Source: Cadophora sp. MPI-SDFR-AT-0126
Lineage: Eukaryota > Ascomycota > Leotiomycetes > Helotiales > Ploettnerulaceae
NCBI GenBank assembly: GCA_020747065.1
Contig: JAGMVK010000011.1
Coordinates: 1,961,983 to 2,025,982, forward strand
DNA: 64,000 bases
Reading direction: 5' to 3'
The notes beneath the pieces are model-generated. The model did not search any database and was not told where the DNA came from. It saw nothing but the letters and a program-made list of their open reading frames with translations. Of the stretch, positions 21,869 through 33,320 are shown piece after piece. Numbering within the stretch: the stretch's first letter is position 1; each line of letters starts with the position of its first letter. The position numbers and the translations under genes are program-made.

Positions 21869-22175
21869 TAAAGCAAGAATAGGAAAGACAATCACAATCT
21901 TCAGGAAAAATATCCATCTTAACAGCGTGTAATAGAAGCCTGATTTTGCCTTATATATTTGCGAAAAAGGGACTTATAGCTAAAATTTGAGTTAACCGCA
22001 AGCAAACCAGAACTGGCGAACTCTAGAAACAGCTCTCTACCACACCTCGATTGCTACAGTAAACTCCAAGAAACATAACTGATGTGCTATATTGCCCTTA
22101 TTTAAGGAGAGCGTGGGAAAGATATAAATTGTCGCCAAGGACTACACCATCAAAAGACACGACGAATCCTGCGTT
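21869..22175. other. Spacer, downstream region of the DUF6345-type gene
   Basis: No gene. It includes the 3' flank of the minus-strand gene that follows. Confidence 0.4.
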
Positions 22176-23831
22176 CTAGTAATACCACCACTGCTGCAAG
22201 CATGAAGGTCTCCCAAGATTATCCATTTGAAGTACAGTGTCATCGGTGTGACCGCAGACAACTACCGCAGATGGCCTCCCATACCAAATGGGCTGACCCG
22301 TCTGAGAATTCGTTCCGTATTTCGAGTTGGGATTGTAGTGAGAGTCCTGATTGACCGTGTTCAGCCAGGACCACACAAAGCCTCCCCCAACAGCGAGCTT
22401 TTGCGCAAAGGGCAACGTCACACCGTCGCTGGTCCATTTCTCACTGCGAAAGCCAACCACTGCATGCAGTCCATTGAATACATGCCACCATGGGTCATAC
22501 GCCAGGTGGAAATTCGCTGCTGAATAGTCGGCGGATGTGGACACCGTGTCGCAGGTACTGATGATCCAGTATGCGAGGCTTCCTCCAGCGCCTGGCCCGA
22601 ATCCAGAGCTAGGAATGCTGTCCAAGGTTACCGCACCGGAGCTAGGATCCAAGCTGTCGGTATAGAATGTGTGTTCGCTGCCATGACCCCTGGTGAGAGC
22701 GACGTTGACACTGTTGACAAACTGTTCTTTGTTCGACACATACTCAAACGTCTTGCCCCAGTAGTCTTGAGATCTGGAGAATGCAGCGAGCTTGGACTTT
22801 GCAAGTGCATTATAAAAGTAGTGAACGTCGTCTTCGTATATTTGTGAATTGCCATCATTCTTCATTGGATACAGGCCGACTTTGACGGACCTCTGGCGCT
22901 TGGAAGGTTCTGCGCCAGTTGGTATGCTGTTATTGTTTGGTGAGCTCGTCAATGTCAGATCCGACGCGATGGTAATATTTGGTACCAGTTCGGGGGGTTG
23001 CAGGGCAGCAGCAATGTATCCCACGATGTTCTCGGGTGTCGCTCCGTCCTGGACTGGTACTACGGCAGTCCATCGAAGGGCAGGCTGGATGAAAGCATTC
23101 CCTGAGTCGTAGTAGCAGAGATCGACATGGCCGACCGTGGCGTTGGTCACATTCGCGGCAGTGAGCTGATGCAGGATCGAATCATGCACACTCGATAGTG
23201 AAACTGGGTTGAAGGAAGACTCCTTGTGTTGTCTTGCGGGCCGCCATCGATGAGAAACAGCTTTCACCTTGCCATCAGCCCCAAAGCTGAAGAATGCCTT
23301 TGTTCCTGGCCCGCAAATCGGAGCCTCGCCGTCTTTATAGACAATGGTGCGGTTGATCCAGATATCAGTCAGGTAATTGCCGGGTGTCGTAACCGTCCCG
23401 CTCTGATTCTTGTTCCCTGCAAGGGTGGCGCCTTTCAGAGCTTGAATTCTTGTGTCATCTAGGGGAAATATGCGCTTGTCCTTGAGGTACTTTTCCATTT
23501 GATCAAGAGGAATATCCTTTGCCGATGGGTAAAGAGCCTCGACATGTGGAAAGATGGATGTCTCGCCGGTTCCTTTGTCGGTGAACACGGCGAGCCTACC
23601 GTCTTTGTGATAAGAGCATCCGTTTTCGTCGCATTTTGGCTCGCACAAGTTACCTGCACCGTTGACAATTTCGCCTACGACTCTGGCAGGGAGATTTTGT
23701 TTTGGGCCTAGTGCAAAGATAGGAAGAGCAGAGCTCAAAGATGGAATGGTAAAGTCGGGGAAGTTGATTTCTCCCAAAGCGGGGAGGGCAAAGGCGAAAC
23801 CTATTGCGGCGGCGGTGATTGTTGACTTCAT
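22176..23831 (-). CDS. Secreted DUF6345-type protein
   Basis: A single 551-residue exon. Residues 1-20 are a signal peptide (MKSTITAAAIGFAFALPALG). The first ~170 residues hold a Cys-rich patch (CEPKCDENGCSYH). The C-terminal half resembles fungal/bacterial DUF6345 proteins: VGLYPMKNDG, DVHYFYNALAKSKL, VNVALTRGHGSEHTFYT, LAYWIISTCDTVS, DPWWHVFNGLHAVVGFRS, and closing AVVVCGHTDDTV. No catalytic motif is established; the conserved His and Cys in RGHGSEH and STCDTV could be functional. Several N-glycosylation sequons (NRT, NVT, NAT) fit an extracellular protein. It is convergent with the upstream island and separated from it by the transposon end. Confidence 0.7.
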   Translation of the reverse strand: MKSTITAAAIGFAFALPALGEINFPDFTIPSLSSALPIFALGPKQNLPARVVGEIVNGAGNLCEPKCDENGCSYHKDGRLAVFTDKGTGETSIFPHVEALYPSAKDIPLDQMEKYLKDKRIFPLDDTRIQALKGATLAGNKNQSGTVTTPGNYLTDIWINRTIVYKDGEAPICGPGTKAFFSFGADGKVKAVSHRWRPARQHKESSFNPVSLSSVHDSILHQLTAANVTNATVGHVDLCYYDSGNAFIQPALRWTAVVPVQDGATPENIVGYIAAALQPPELVPNITIASDLTLTSSPNNNSIPTGAEPSKRQRSVKVGLYPMKNDGNSQIYEDDVHYFYNALAKSKLAAFSRSQDYWGKTFEYVSNKEQFVNSVNVALTRGHGSEHTFYTDSLDPSSGAVTLDSIPSSGFGPGAGGSLAYWIISTCDTVSTSADYSAANFHLAYDPWWHVFNGLHAVVGFRSEKWTSDGVTLPFAQKLAVGGGFVWSWLNTVNQDSHYNPNSKYGTNSQTGQPIWYGRPSAVVVCGHTDDTVLQMDNLGRPSCLQQWWYY

Positions 23832-24426
23832 TGTTCAAGGGAAATAGTTTTCAAAAGAAAGAGGATGTGGAAAGGGAGTGGTGCACACTGAGCACGAACC
23901 TGAGGGGCAAGACTTTGTTTTTTTGAGTACAGGAGACACAGGAGACATGAGTGGGATTTTAGGTTGTACCTACTCTCCTGATGCCATTTTCCTTGAGACA
24001 TGGAGCTGTATCGTTTGTTCCCTCCAGGCAGATTTTCCGCACATCTCCGAACACCTACAGATCGTTTGATTCCCAAATATAGATCGGACGCTTCAGCCTT
24101 ACCCCAAATCTTCAGCGTTACGGCAACGAGGTTGAAGGATTTCAATTGGGGCGCAGGGCACTCGGATCTATAGGCTGCGCATTTAGGTTTGGATAGTCTA
24201 CTGCAGCCACACCGGCCAATGAAACGATTCTCCCGTAACCTGGATTCAGCTAAACGCCACAGTTGTTGTTGCAATAAGGTATTAGTGTTCAAATTGAGAC
24301 ATCAAGCAATATTTCACAGAAATCTTCCTTCACAACGCGAAAATTCATTGGATCTTGGAAGAGGAAACGGCTGATGATGGAGAGAGCCGAGACAGTCTTG
24401 AAAGATGCTGATAGTCAGGGATAGAA
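23832..24426. other. Upstream region of the DUF6345-type gene
   Basis: Promoter side of the minus-strand gene. No further gene is supported; frames on both strands lack motifs. Confidence 0.4.
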
Positions 24427-24487
24427 CTGAGTAGCCGGCGGACATGGACACCATGTCGCAGGTGCTGATGATCCAGTATGCCAAGCT
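24427..24487 (-). pseudogene. Duplicated fragment of the DUF6345-type gene
   Basis: These ~61 bases align with 22519-22580 inside the DUF6345-type gene, with only scattered substitutions (for example GTGGACACCGTGTCGCAGG against ATGGACACCATGTCGCAGG), in the same orientation. The flanks do not align. It is a leftover of a second copy or a duplicated patch. Confidence 0.75.
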
Positions 24488-24490
24488 ATT

Positions 24491-24697
24491 GATGGTATTC
24501 CTTGCGACTACTGTCGCTTAGGTTTTCATGAAGACGTCCTAGGCTCTAAGGCACGGGAGATTAAGAAAGAGGAGCAGGAGCAGGGGGAGAAAGACGGATA
24601 TGAGCTGGTCCAGGAGAAGCTCGCTCAAGAGGGGATGGCTCATGAGGTGCTGATGGAAAGTGTGCACCTCCTAAGTCGGCACTGCAAGCTACTGTGA
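24491..24697 (+). pseudogene. Open fragment with CDYC motif and acidic coiled region
   Basis: A 69-codon open frame ending in TGA reads DGIPCDYCRLGFHEDVLGS, then an E/K/Q-rich helical stretch, then HEVLMESVHLLSRHCKLL. It lacks an ATG at its left end, where it abuts the duplicated DUF6345 fragment. I do not recognise the family; it is probably the last exon of a lost gene. Confidence 0.3.
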
Positions 24698-24967
24698 GGG
24701 TACGCAGGAGCAAGAAGAGAATGAAATAAAGACAGAGCGGTACTTTTTGATTTGTTCTGCCCTACACTTGAAATTAGCCAAACTCCATAGTAGGTTGAAA
24801 TACTGACTTAGTCTGCAAAGACAGATTTCGTTTTAGCTCAACGATTAAGAGATAAAAGTCCGGCTAAAAGAAGTTATCGATTTTGTCGTGTAAAAGCAAA
24901 AGTTAAAAAAAAGAAAAAGGGAAGTGATGGCGGGGTATTAATTAATTTCGCGATTAGTAGAAGGTCG
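24698..24967. other. Spacer
   Basis: No gene recognised; it becomes AT-rich to the right. Confidence 0.35.
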
Positions 24968-25607
24968 TGTCACGGGCGGTCCTGGGAGCCAGTTCGGTCC
25001 TGGGAGTTAAATAACTCTCAGGAGCAAGGCTCTCAGAAGTTAAACGGCTCTTAAGAATTAAAAATATTATAACTTTTATTTATAATACAATTATTTTATT
25101 AGTATTAGAACAGTAAGAACTAGCGACTAAAGCTATATAATATATTAGCCGGCTAAACTAAGCTTATAAACTCGCGCGCCTCGTTAAGATTATTTAATAA
25201 ATTTAGTATAAAAAATTAAGATTTAATATAAACGGAATAATTTCTTCAGTAATAAAGCTTCGTGCTCAAATTCAAATAGTGTAACGACACCATTACTTGG
25301 TACGTTGAAGTTGGACTTTATACTTAGAATACAAAAACTACAGAACTACAATACAGGAGGTGGGAGCTTATATAGGGGGCTCGGAGTCGATGCGGACTAG
25401 TATCGTACCCCTATTCCCTAGCGAGCCAGTCAGGACTACCATATGCCACTATACCATGGAACTATCGTTACAAATAGCAGTTTAATTACTACCTATAACG
25501 TCTTAGTTTCAATTAAGAACCGAATATCTTGTGACTTTACTTTATAGCTAATACTAACCGACGAGCCTGTACATTAAATACAGTTTGCTAATGCTATTTA
25601 TTAAAGT
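24968..25607. mobile_element. Degraded LTR related to the 40976 LTR, split by a younger LTR
   Basis: Two blocks (about 25100-25279 and 25473-25607) align in order with the 497-bp LTR at 40976-41472: TTAGCCGGCTAAACTAAGC against CTAGCCAGCTAGACCAGGC, the shared AGCTTCGTGCTCAAA, and TTGTGACTTTACTTTATAGCT. Most differences are C-to-T or G-to-A, as RIP produces. The left part (24968 on, TGTCACG...CTGGGAG) resembles the LTR-like repeat near 49387. A second LTR (25280-25472) sits inside. Confidence 0.6.
25280..25472. mobile_element. Solo LTR, 193 bp, with 5-bp target duplication, nested
   Basis: It begins TGTAACGACACC, ends ATCGTTACA and is flanked by AATAG on both sides (25275-25279 and 25473-25477). 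The ends are TGTAACG.../...CGTTACA. The interior differs from the equally long LTR at 37386, so it is a separate family. It interrupts the older LTR remnant around it. Confidence 0.82.
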
Positions 25608-26064
25608 TTTCTTTATGAAAAGCTTATTCCGTAATAACTGCTTATAAAAGAATTCAAAAAGGAGATATTTATTATCTTTCCAGATAAGTTAAAAAAAAGT
25701 TATAAACAATATAACACTTGCTTTAAAAAGATAATAGTTACGTATAACTACGGTTTTATATATTAACACGATGTATAAAAATAATAAGAGTTTTTTAAAT
25801 TTTGTAATTACAGAAGAAAAAAAATAAGAAGTGAAGAGCTTTACATATAAAAAGAGAAGCCTGACCGGGTTGTCAGAAATGAGGCTCCCTTGGTGGCACC
25901 AGACCGTCACAGCGACTGTATAATATACCAAGGTCGCGGGAGATTGTTCTCTTAGCCATTCGCGAAGGAAGGAGAGTTGCTGGTTGCCACCTTGATTACG
26001 TACGTTTCGTGACATTTTAGAACCGGGATTGACAAATTGCGCTAGTGAGCGCTAGCCACAGGGA
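25608..26064. other. AT-rich spacer
   Basis: AT-rich with no supported gene, turning to normal composition at ~25860 in the former promoter region of the pseudogene that follows. Confidence 0.4.
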
Positions 26065-26072
26065 TATAAAAG
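26065..26072 (+). promoter_or_regulatory. TATA box of the broken APH-family gene
   Basis: TATAAAAG lies 52 nt upstream of the ATG at 26117. It is an intact promoter element in front of a dead gene. Confidence 0.45.
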
Positions 26073-26116
26073 GTGCCAGGCTCGCTGCGCAACCTCCACC
26101 TCTAGTTTTCGTCGCT

Positions 26117-27233
26117 ATGGATGTCTCTGGTTATGCAGCAAAGCGGGAGGCTTATAATGCACTCTCAGCCTACCAGATCGCCTAGTTCTTCAACGAGCAT
26201 GGACTTGCGAGGGACGAAATCGATCATTTTGCGGCCAACCTTCTCGGCAGTCCTGTCTCTGCCACACTAGTGCAAGGTGCGACTAGCTATACTATATCTG
26301 GAGACGAGGCGGCTCAGGTCGTCCAGTTTCGACGCTCCTAATTACTTATGAGAGAAATCGAGGTTGTAAGGCAACTTTATGGAGATTTTGTCCCTGAATA
26401 TAAGTCCCAAGGCATGTTTGGGCTAATCTACGTGTACGTGGCAAATCTTGCTCCCGGACTAGCTTTCTGTCGAGTCAGGAATTAATTCTTTTCCCCTGCC
26501 CTACAATAGAGCAACGTCTGCAGCAAACCGTACAAGACTTTGCAAAGTCTGATACCACATCTATGATTATTTATGTTGTATATCTGGTTGACGAAAGACT
26601 CGTATAGATTCTTTGCTTCGGCGTGGATTAACAAACCTGCCTATATGCTAGAGCCGCCTCCTGGCTTACTTGGCGAGTATTCCAAGATCTTAGATGAAGT
26701 CTCTCCAGACCTGCCTGCCCAACTTCAAGTAAAGCTAGACGATATTTACTAAGAGCTTCCACGGCTCTTCCGATCCTGCTATCTTATGGTTCTCTAATAT
26801 AATAATCTCTTAGAAAACAATATTCATGTAGATGAGGCCACTGGCTATATCACAGGCAAGTGTCCATGCGGAATTTTCCTTTTTCTCTTACTCTGTAGTG
26901 TTCCTTGGAGTGATATCTAGGGAGATAAAGACTAATTGTCTTGTTATAGGTATCGTCGATTGGGCCGACGCTAAGATTGCCCCTTTCGGCGTGTCTCTCG
27001 CGAATATGGAGGTCGTTCTTAGTATCTAGACCAGAACTATTTGGCACTTTTACCCTAACTATTATAGCCTTCGGGAATTATTTTAGAAAACTTTCTACCG
27101 GGTGACTGGCTATATCTCGAAAGATGATCGGCGTTCAATCGAAGTTGCAAGGCTGTTTGGATTCTTCCGAGAGCATAGCCGTGAGGAAAAAGAACATGCA
27201 ATCGCATACCTTTCCGCCTTATATCTGCTTTAA
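26117..27233 (+). pseudogene. APH (aminoglycoside phosphotransferase)-family kinase pseudogene
   Basis: The frame starts MDVSGYAAKREAYNALSAYQIA and carries APH-fold landmarks of the fungal small-molecule kinase family: SYTISGDEAAQVVQFR (N-lobe strands), GMFGLIYVYVANLAPG, the catalytic-loop region NNLLENNIHVDEATGYITG, and the metal-binding GIVDWADAKIAPFG. At least one intron lies before GIVDWAD (donor GCAAGT, acceptor TTATAG); its GC donor may be natural or a mutated GT. Stop codons interrupt at several places where the family would have Gln (TAG in QIA-FF, TAA in RRS-LLM and DIY-ELP, TAA at VL-YNN) and once where Trp is likely (ELF-KTF). The catalytic HxD His appears lost. Clearly non-functional but recent enough to read. 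Confidence 0.75.
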
Positions 27234-28834
27234 ATAAGGTACTTGTTATTAGTATAACTCTAAAAGGATTTTGCTTGATCGGATACAGCCTTCGGGGAAA
27301 GCCCTACATGCTTAAATATAAATATAGAGCACATGTATTTCTCTGATTGCTATTTAGGTTTAATAATAGTAATGTGAGGAAAAGCTAGCTAGAGTACTCT
27401 GTAAAGACTCTTTAGGGAAAGAGTAGACAACACAATCTGCATAAACTGCAGTAAATGAAAAAAGCAGCACGTTTAAACGTGACTGTGACAAGTAGCACTG
27501 TTGAATCTTATCACCTCCTGAGTAGAGATTTAACCGGAGCTAGACGTCACGATCGCGGCCTAACTGCTCTTGATAATTTATTAAACGAGGATACGTTGAA
27601 TAATAGTTGGGTTCGTACTAAGCTTTCATAATTATGTAGGAGAGGGGTATGTAGACAAGTTCTAGGGCTGAGAGATTTATACTAGAGAGAGCAGTTTGTA
27701 TTAAGATCTCTTTATATAGTGGAACTACTACTTATTTTGCGGCATTAGTTTATAACTATCTTTTGTTATTATAATTAAAGGCTTAAATGTCTTTAAAGCT
27801 TCAAGTGTCTTTATATTTCATTCCTGCTGATTCTTCCCTTCTTATAAATATACCTTTTTCTTATTATTTATTGTTTTTCCTGACAAACCCTGCAAGGTAT
27901 TCACCTGCGCTATAAGCTTTTTATTTTCTATTATTATCTAGTCAGTTTTTGAATAAATTTTTAATAAGAAATTAGGGGTTTCCTGTCTATTTCTTTTTCG
28001 TAGTTTTAACGCCAGAACGCTTCTGTCTAATAACGCTTATTAATTATTATATTTAATACTTGCCTAAGCACAGCTATTTATATAATTCTTTTTCTGCAAG
28101 CGGTTACTTTTCTTTCGTTTAGATTTATAAGTATTCTTTCTCTATTTATTTAAACCCCAGTAAATAGTATTAGCAGACCTATGCGCTGTACTATTAGTAT
28201 TTAAGTACTTGTTTATACTGCTAGACTTACTTATTATGATTAAAGAGCTAGTTGTTTATATCTAGACCAAAGTACTTAACATATTAATATTACTATTATT
28301 ATTCTGCGGATTTTAAGAGAAAAAGGCTAGGCCAGATTGTAAAAAGTTGAAATATACCTTCTTATTAGTGAAACGACGCGAAGCCGATTTTAAAAGCTAT
28401 TATATTATAAAATCTATATAAACCGCAATATTTCTTATTATTTTTTATAAGTTATATTCTATAGCTACTTCCTAATACTCTTAATGTATTTAACTGCAAA
28501 ATTATGTTCTTAACTTCATATTCTGCTAGTATTGTTATACGGCTAAATGCTAAGCCTATTTGTCAGATATTTTAAGAGATATACTTAACGCTGATAATAC
28601 GTTCTGCCAGCTGCAATCGGCATTTTGTGAAAGCGGATAGTTCACTAGGGGCCGGACTGAAAATTTTAGTAAACTCACAAAATTATAATTAACTTAATTC
28701 AAAATACTAACATTTTGTCTCGTTACGGAGTGCGTCTCTCGACCTAAGGACCGACGTTATATAAGAAGTTCTTAAAATTAGATTAAAGAGCAACGCTGAC
28801 TAAAGTACTAGTATTGCATATGATTCTAATGTCC
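27234..28834. other. AT-rich gene-free tract
   Basis: Mostly AT-rich with a few less degraded patches (27480-27720). No protein motif or paired terminal repeat was identified. Probably old transposon sequence. Confidence 0.5.
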
Positions 28835-28985
28835 TCTTTTCTCCCCTGTTTTCTTTTCTTCCCTTATTCTTCTTTTTTCTACACTCGCCCTCTCTTCTCT
28901 TCTTATACCTCTCCCTTATTTTTATTCCTATCTTTATCCCTATTTCCTCTCCCACTCTCCCACCCTTCTCTCCACTTACTTACTT
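28835..28985. repeat. Polypyrimidine tract
   Basis: About 150 bp of nearly pure C/T on the plus strand (runs of TCTTTTCTTCCCTT and CTCTCCCACTCTCCC). A purine-rich stretch follows at ~29225-29300 (GGGATAGAAAGAGATAGGG). Low-complexity DNA. Confidence 0.7.
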
Positions 28986-30888
28986 AAGTACCTTATTTAG
29001 GAATAATATTAAATGTATAATTTGCAATAACGCTCTTAACCCCCGCCCTAAACTAATTTACTTCTCCCTGTCTCGTGCTAGCGAAGTATTTATTACTTGT
29101 AGTTGTACTAGACATGAACTAGATTATTACTTTATTTATATAACCAGTTATGTCTCAGAACTTTAAGATACAGTTTTAATTGCTATTAGTGTTGTATTTA
29201 TATAAGTAGTTAGGATAGGTTTTTTTACGTTAGGGGTTTGTTTAGGGGATAGAAAGAGATAGGGAAAGGGAAAAAAAGGAAGGAAGGAGGACGAATACTT
29301 TAGTTCCCCAGCTAGCGAAATTGATATTATAGTATTAACTTAACGTAATTAATACTATATAAATATTAGTATTCATTTATTAATTACTTATTTATTATTT
29401 ATTATTTAAAACCCTTCTTCTCTTAACTAAACCTCAGCTAGAGCGCCCTAAATCTTCTAAACTTTATCTTAAACTAAGATTTAAAGACTTACTACCTAGT
29501 TCTCTAACAGTAGAACTATTATAAGGATATATATTATAGTTCGGTATTACGAAAGGAACACTAGTGCGAGCCTCGAGTTGTTTTCTAGCTTCTACTAGTG
29601 CGGCAGGCGAGGCTGTAGAGAGAGCAGCTAGGAAAGCGGCGATAAAAGTGAGTTTGAATAATTATATTTATGTTAAATTACTTGAGTTTAGATAAGAGGA
29701 GATAAAATATTTATTATTTTAAAAAACAAAGAATTTTGTTTGTTAGCTTGTAGTTAAGCTTATGAATAAAAAGTTGAATAGAGAGTAAAAAGTAAGTGTA
29801 GTAAAACTTAATCGATATAATTAAAGCTGTTAAAAGAAAATCTTTTCTTAAAACTTTTTCTTTTTTATATATATCTTTTACCCTAACTTAACATATCTCG
29901 AATTCAAAATCCAGTCTTATTTGCTCGATTCTGTAGAAATATGAAATAAAGCAAGCTAACATACGAGCCGCTCGCTACGCTCGTAACAAGTCGAACAGCT
30001 CAGGCGTTTGTTTAATAACGGCTAGCTCAATTCTCCGAAAATATAGAATAAGTAAATTAATATACGAGTAGCTTGTAACGAGTTGATCTGACTTTATTAA
30101 TAAAGTATGTACTTATATAAGATTTATCAGATGGTCTAATAGCGTGCAAATTATATAAGATCGCTACGGAGGTTGGTACCTCCGATTGAAGCGACCAACT
30201 ATCTTGTTGGAGAAGGGCCCTATATTTATAATAGCGTATGGTCACGTAACGTCTCGCAAATTAGGAACAGATTTAAAGCGCTTGGAGGGCAGCGTCTCTC
30301 TAACTAACATAGAGAATCTGTAGGGAGGATTGAATAAGCAAAGCAGTTGCTCTCGCTAGGACATTAAGTAAGACGCAGGTTCTGGGGTACCTGGAAGGAG
30401 AATATATTATATATGTAAGCTTGCCGAGTGGCCAATTGGAGAATAAAGATCTGTTTGGGGTTATAATTATTTCCGAGGTAGGTACGTGCGAATATAAGAA
30501 GAGCGGCCGACGAGTAGATATTATGTTTTAGCCGTATTACTCAGCTAGAGGGCTGAGATTCTTGGCGAAACCTTTACTAAGGAGGAGGGATTGTGTAAGA
30601 ATGTTTTATTAGATAGAGATAGAGTAATGTTCGCTTGGAGGTGTCTGGGGTAAGAAAACGAACTTTTTGTTTAAATAGTAGAGTTGGTTTTGATGTTCTG
30701 TTTAAGATGCAAGGAAGTAAATATACGGCCGTATGATATGTTAGACTGAATCTGTGGCAAGACGTCTAATTTCTAAATAATTCTAAGCATGACAGTAGGT
30801 TTTGGAACTCTTCATAGAACAGAGACTTTCTTATTTGCTTCATAGCAGGTTCCTGGTAGTCCTATTCCTTTTCATCATCTTTTGACTG
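28986..30888. other. AT-rich and mixed tract, no gene
   Basis: No supported gene. Two partial direct repeats (ACATACGAGCCGCTCGC at ~29960 and its AT-shifted relative at ~30060) and a small hairpin around GGAGGTTGGTACCTCC (30168-30183) are visible. The content is probably degraded repeats. Confidence 0.4.
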
Positions 30889-31560
30889 CTAACTTTTTGT
30901 ACAGTAAGGTGCAATACTATTTCCTAGCGCAAAGACGAGAGCAGAGTAATATAATTGCAAGAGCGTTTGTTCAGTGGCTGATCTATTATAGAAAACAAAT
31001 CGCTTTGTATTACAAATAAATGCAAGAAAGTTAAGCACTGCAATAGCTGGGTTACGCTTATAACTGACTTGAAGCAAGCAAGGCTTGTTGAGATAATTGT
31101 TACAAAATTCCGGGATCGTCACATCGAGACCACACAAATCCCGAGCTATGGTACGGCATCGCTTCCTCGACTCGTTGTGTTTGATATCTTCGTAACACGA
31201 CTAATATAGATTGACACAATAGCCATAGTGACAGCGACAAGAGCCTTCCATAAGGAGAAAAGGCACTGCCAAGGAAATTATCAAACTCCAGTCCGTTATG
31301 GGAGCTGACTGAAACTACGTTGTTACTCGGACCCAAGTTATAGAATGATTGAACATTAAGAATGTTAACTTCATATCAGTCAGCATTCACTAAGGAAGTG
31401 AGGAATTGACTTACCCAGCGGGTTTGATCTAACTGGTTGGCAACAGAATAATCGAAATGAATCGCCATTAGGTCTTGAGAACCCCAGGCAAGAGGAACCA
31501 AGATACAAGTACTTGTATGCTTCGAACTCACGCCATATTTTGACAAAAACTGCGCTTACC
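30889..31560 (-). pseudogene. Possible multi-exon gene remnant, family not recognised
   Basis: On the minus strand an exon-like stretch (~31556-31431) ends at a GTAAGT donor. A ~115-nt intron with a TGCTGAC branch site and TTTCAG acceptor joins in phase to a frame reading PITDWSLIISLAVPFLL, then a Cys-rich part (EGSCRCHYGYC, SCYEDIKHNESRKRC), a single in-frame TAG, and onward to a stop at 30889. A competing frame through the same region is also open, so the true structure is uncertain. No family is recognised. Confidence 0.3.
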
Positions 31561-31762
31561 GGGTATAGAATCGATCCTTGCTTATTTTCGACTTTCAGTC
31601 CTCAGTTTTGATTTGTGTGGGAGTCGTCCTCGAAAGTATTAGAGAATATACTGGGGTATGCCGAATTTCCCATGATGGCTCTCGGTTTTCAGTTCTTGCA
31701 CCGGAGCGGCGGGTCGAATGGCTTGCTGGAGATTGTACATTGGCTTGCCGCCGGGTCTCGAA

Positions 31763-32307
31763 TTAATCCCGGTTTGCGAAATATATAAGAGGGGATAAGG
31801 CAAGATGAAGAGGCCCTGGTTCTTCTACGGCACTTGCGAACGACTCTGGCACTACAGCTCGTGTTGTTGCCATCGCGGAGGTTTGACTGATCGAGGGTTT
31901 TGTAACGGTCAGAATATCAGTGATGGGTTCGATTGGCTGGCACTGTTCAATCTCCCTCCATCTGACTTGCCATAATAGAGCAGTGTGACGCGGATTCTGA
32001 AGGTTAAATAGCTTATCAGCATCTTGTGAGCTAAGTATCTAACGCCGAAGGGGGAACTTACTACAGACTCCAGATCGTGGAAGATTTTGGGTTTCACAGT
32101 TAATCCCCGCTTTTGAGCCTTCCCAATCCAGTCTCCTAACACTTTATTCTCGTCAGGGCTATACACAACACGGTGTTGAGGTGGAGGCGAATTTCCAACT
32201 AATCCACGCCGTCCCGTTGGGTTACTAAGGTTGTCGCGAATGTTGCTTTCATCATCAATCGAGATCTCAAGGTAGGCAGTATTATTGAGCTTCTTCGACT
32301 GCACCAT
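31763..32307 (-). CDS. Unrecognised two-exon gene, 159 residues
   Basis: Exon 1 (32307-32062, 82 codons) begins MVQSKKLNNTAYLEISIDDES and ends at a clean GTAAGT donor. A 65-nt intron (31997-32061) ending TTCAG joins in phase to exon 2 (31996-31763), open for 77 codons to TAA. The long open exon 2 only appears after splicing, which supports the model; unspliced reading ends early. Residues ~50-82 (SPDENKVLGDWIGKAQKRG...FHDLESV) look helical and loosely resemble CENP-B/pogo-type helix-turn-helix N-termini, so it could be a host gene or a transposon-derived fragment. No catalytic motif, signal peptide or membrane helix. Composition is normal, unlike the flanking AT-rich DNA. Confidence 0.45.
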
Positions 32308-33320
32308 TGTTTAAGTATGTACTGTCTGTTTAGTTAGCGGTTCAGTTGTGTGGAGTTTTGGTATTCTAATAAGAACTATCTTGCATATGAAAAGGGAAGT
32401 TGGGGTTGCGGTCCCCGTTTGCAAGCCCCGCAGATCCATTCGCCAAGGAATGAATCTTGGATGTCCAGGTGGAAACAAGAGCAGGGTATCCCTATCTCAC
32501 GGAGTTACAGTAGATTCAATCGAAGCTGCTTCTCGCTTCGCTTTAGTTTACAAAACCCGAATCGAGAAAGTTAATATTAATAATCAAGAATCTATAGATA
32601 ATTACATTTTCGAGTTAAGTACCTGTTTCTATTCCTGCATTAAAAAAAGCCTTTCTCTTTTTAATCCTTCCTTCCCTTGAATCTTAACGCCTTCCAATTC
32701 CCCCCCTTGAATCAAATGGAAACCAGTAAAGAGGGAATTTCCAAGACAACCTGAGCCCTTGAAGGCATCAAGGGCCTCTTGGCATTCTTCCCCGAGCTGT
32801 TTATTTAAGGCTGCTTTGCTAAGAAAGCTTACATAAATTTGCTTTCAGAACTGAAAGTTTCTATATAGTTTAAAGCATTCGCCTTTATTCGGGAACTCCG
32901 CATACAGTATAATAACATCCCTAGCTACGCGAGGGATACGAAGTACATACGAAAAAAGCACTAAGTACCTGAATTGCAGTTCAGAGAGGTGAGGTTGTCT
33001 TGCTGCCTTAGAGGCCAGGCCGTAAGAAAAGGTGGGTCTGACAGGGATTAATCGAAGATCTAAAAGCCAATGAGATGATTTGCTTAGCTAATGTATTTGC
33101 AGATCTTCGCTTCCGGGGACAAGGATCTTGTAGCAAAGCCGGAGAGGGAAGGCTCACAATACCTTTCACATACAATATCAAACATCTCAACGCTTGAACA
33201 CCACAATGCTATCCCCTACACAAAGTTCATAAAAAGCTCGCCCTACACCTATAATAATTTATTCTACGCAAATTTATACTTTTAAATTCATAATCGCATC
33301 TAGGTTTCCACAAGTCCCTT
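32308..33320. other. Intergenic, nothing recognised
   Basis: Short overlapping frames only; no motif or splice-supported structure. Confidence 0.35.
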
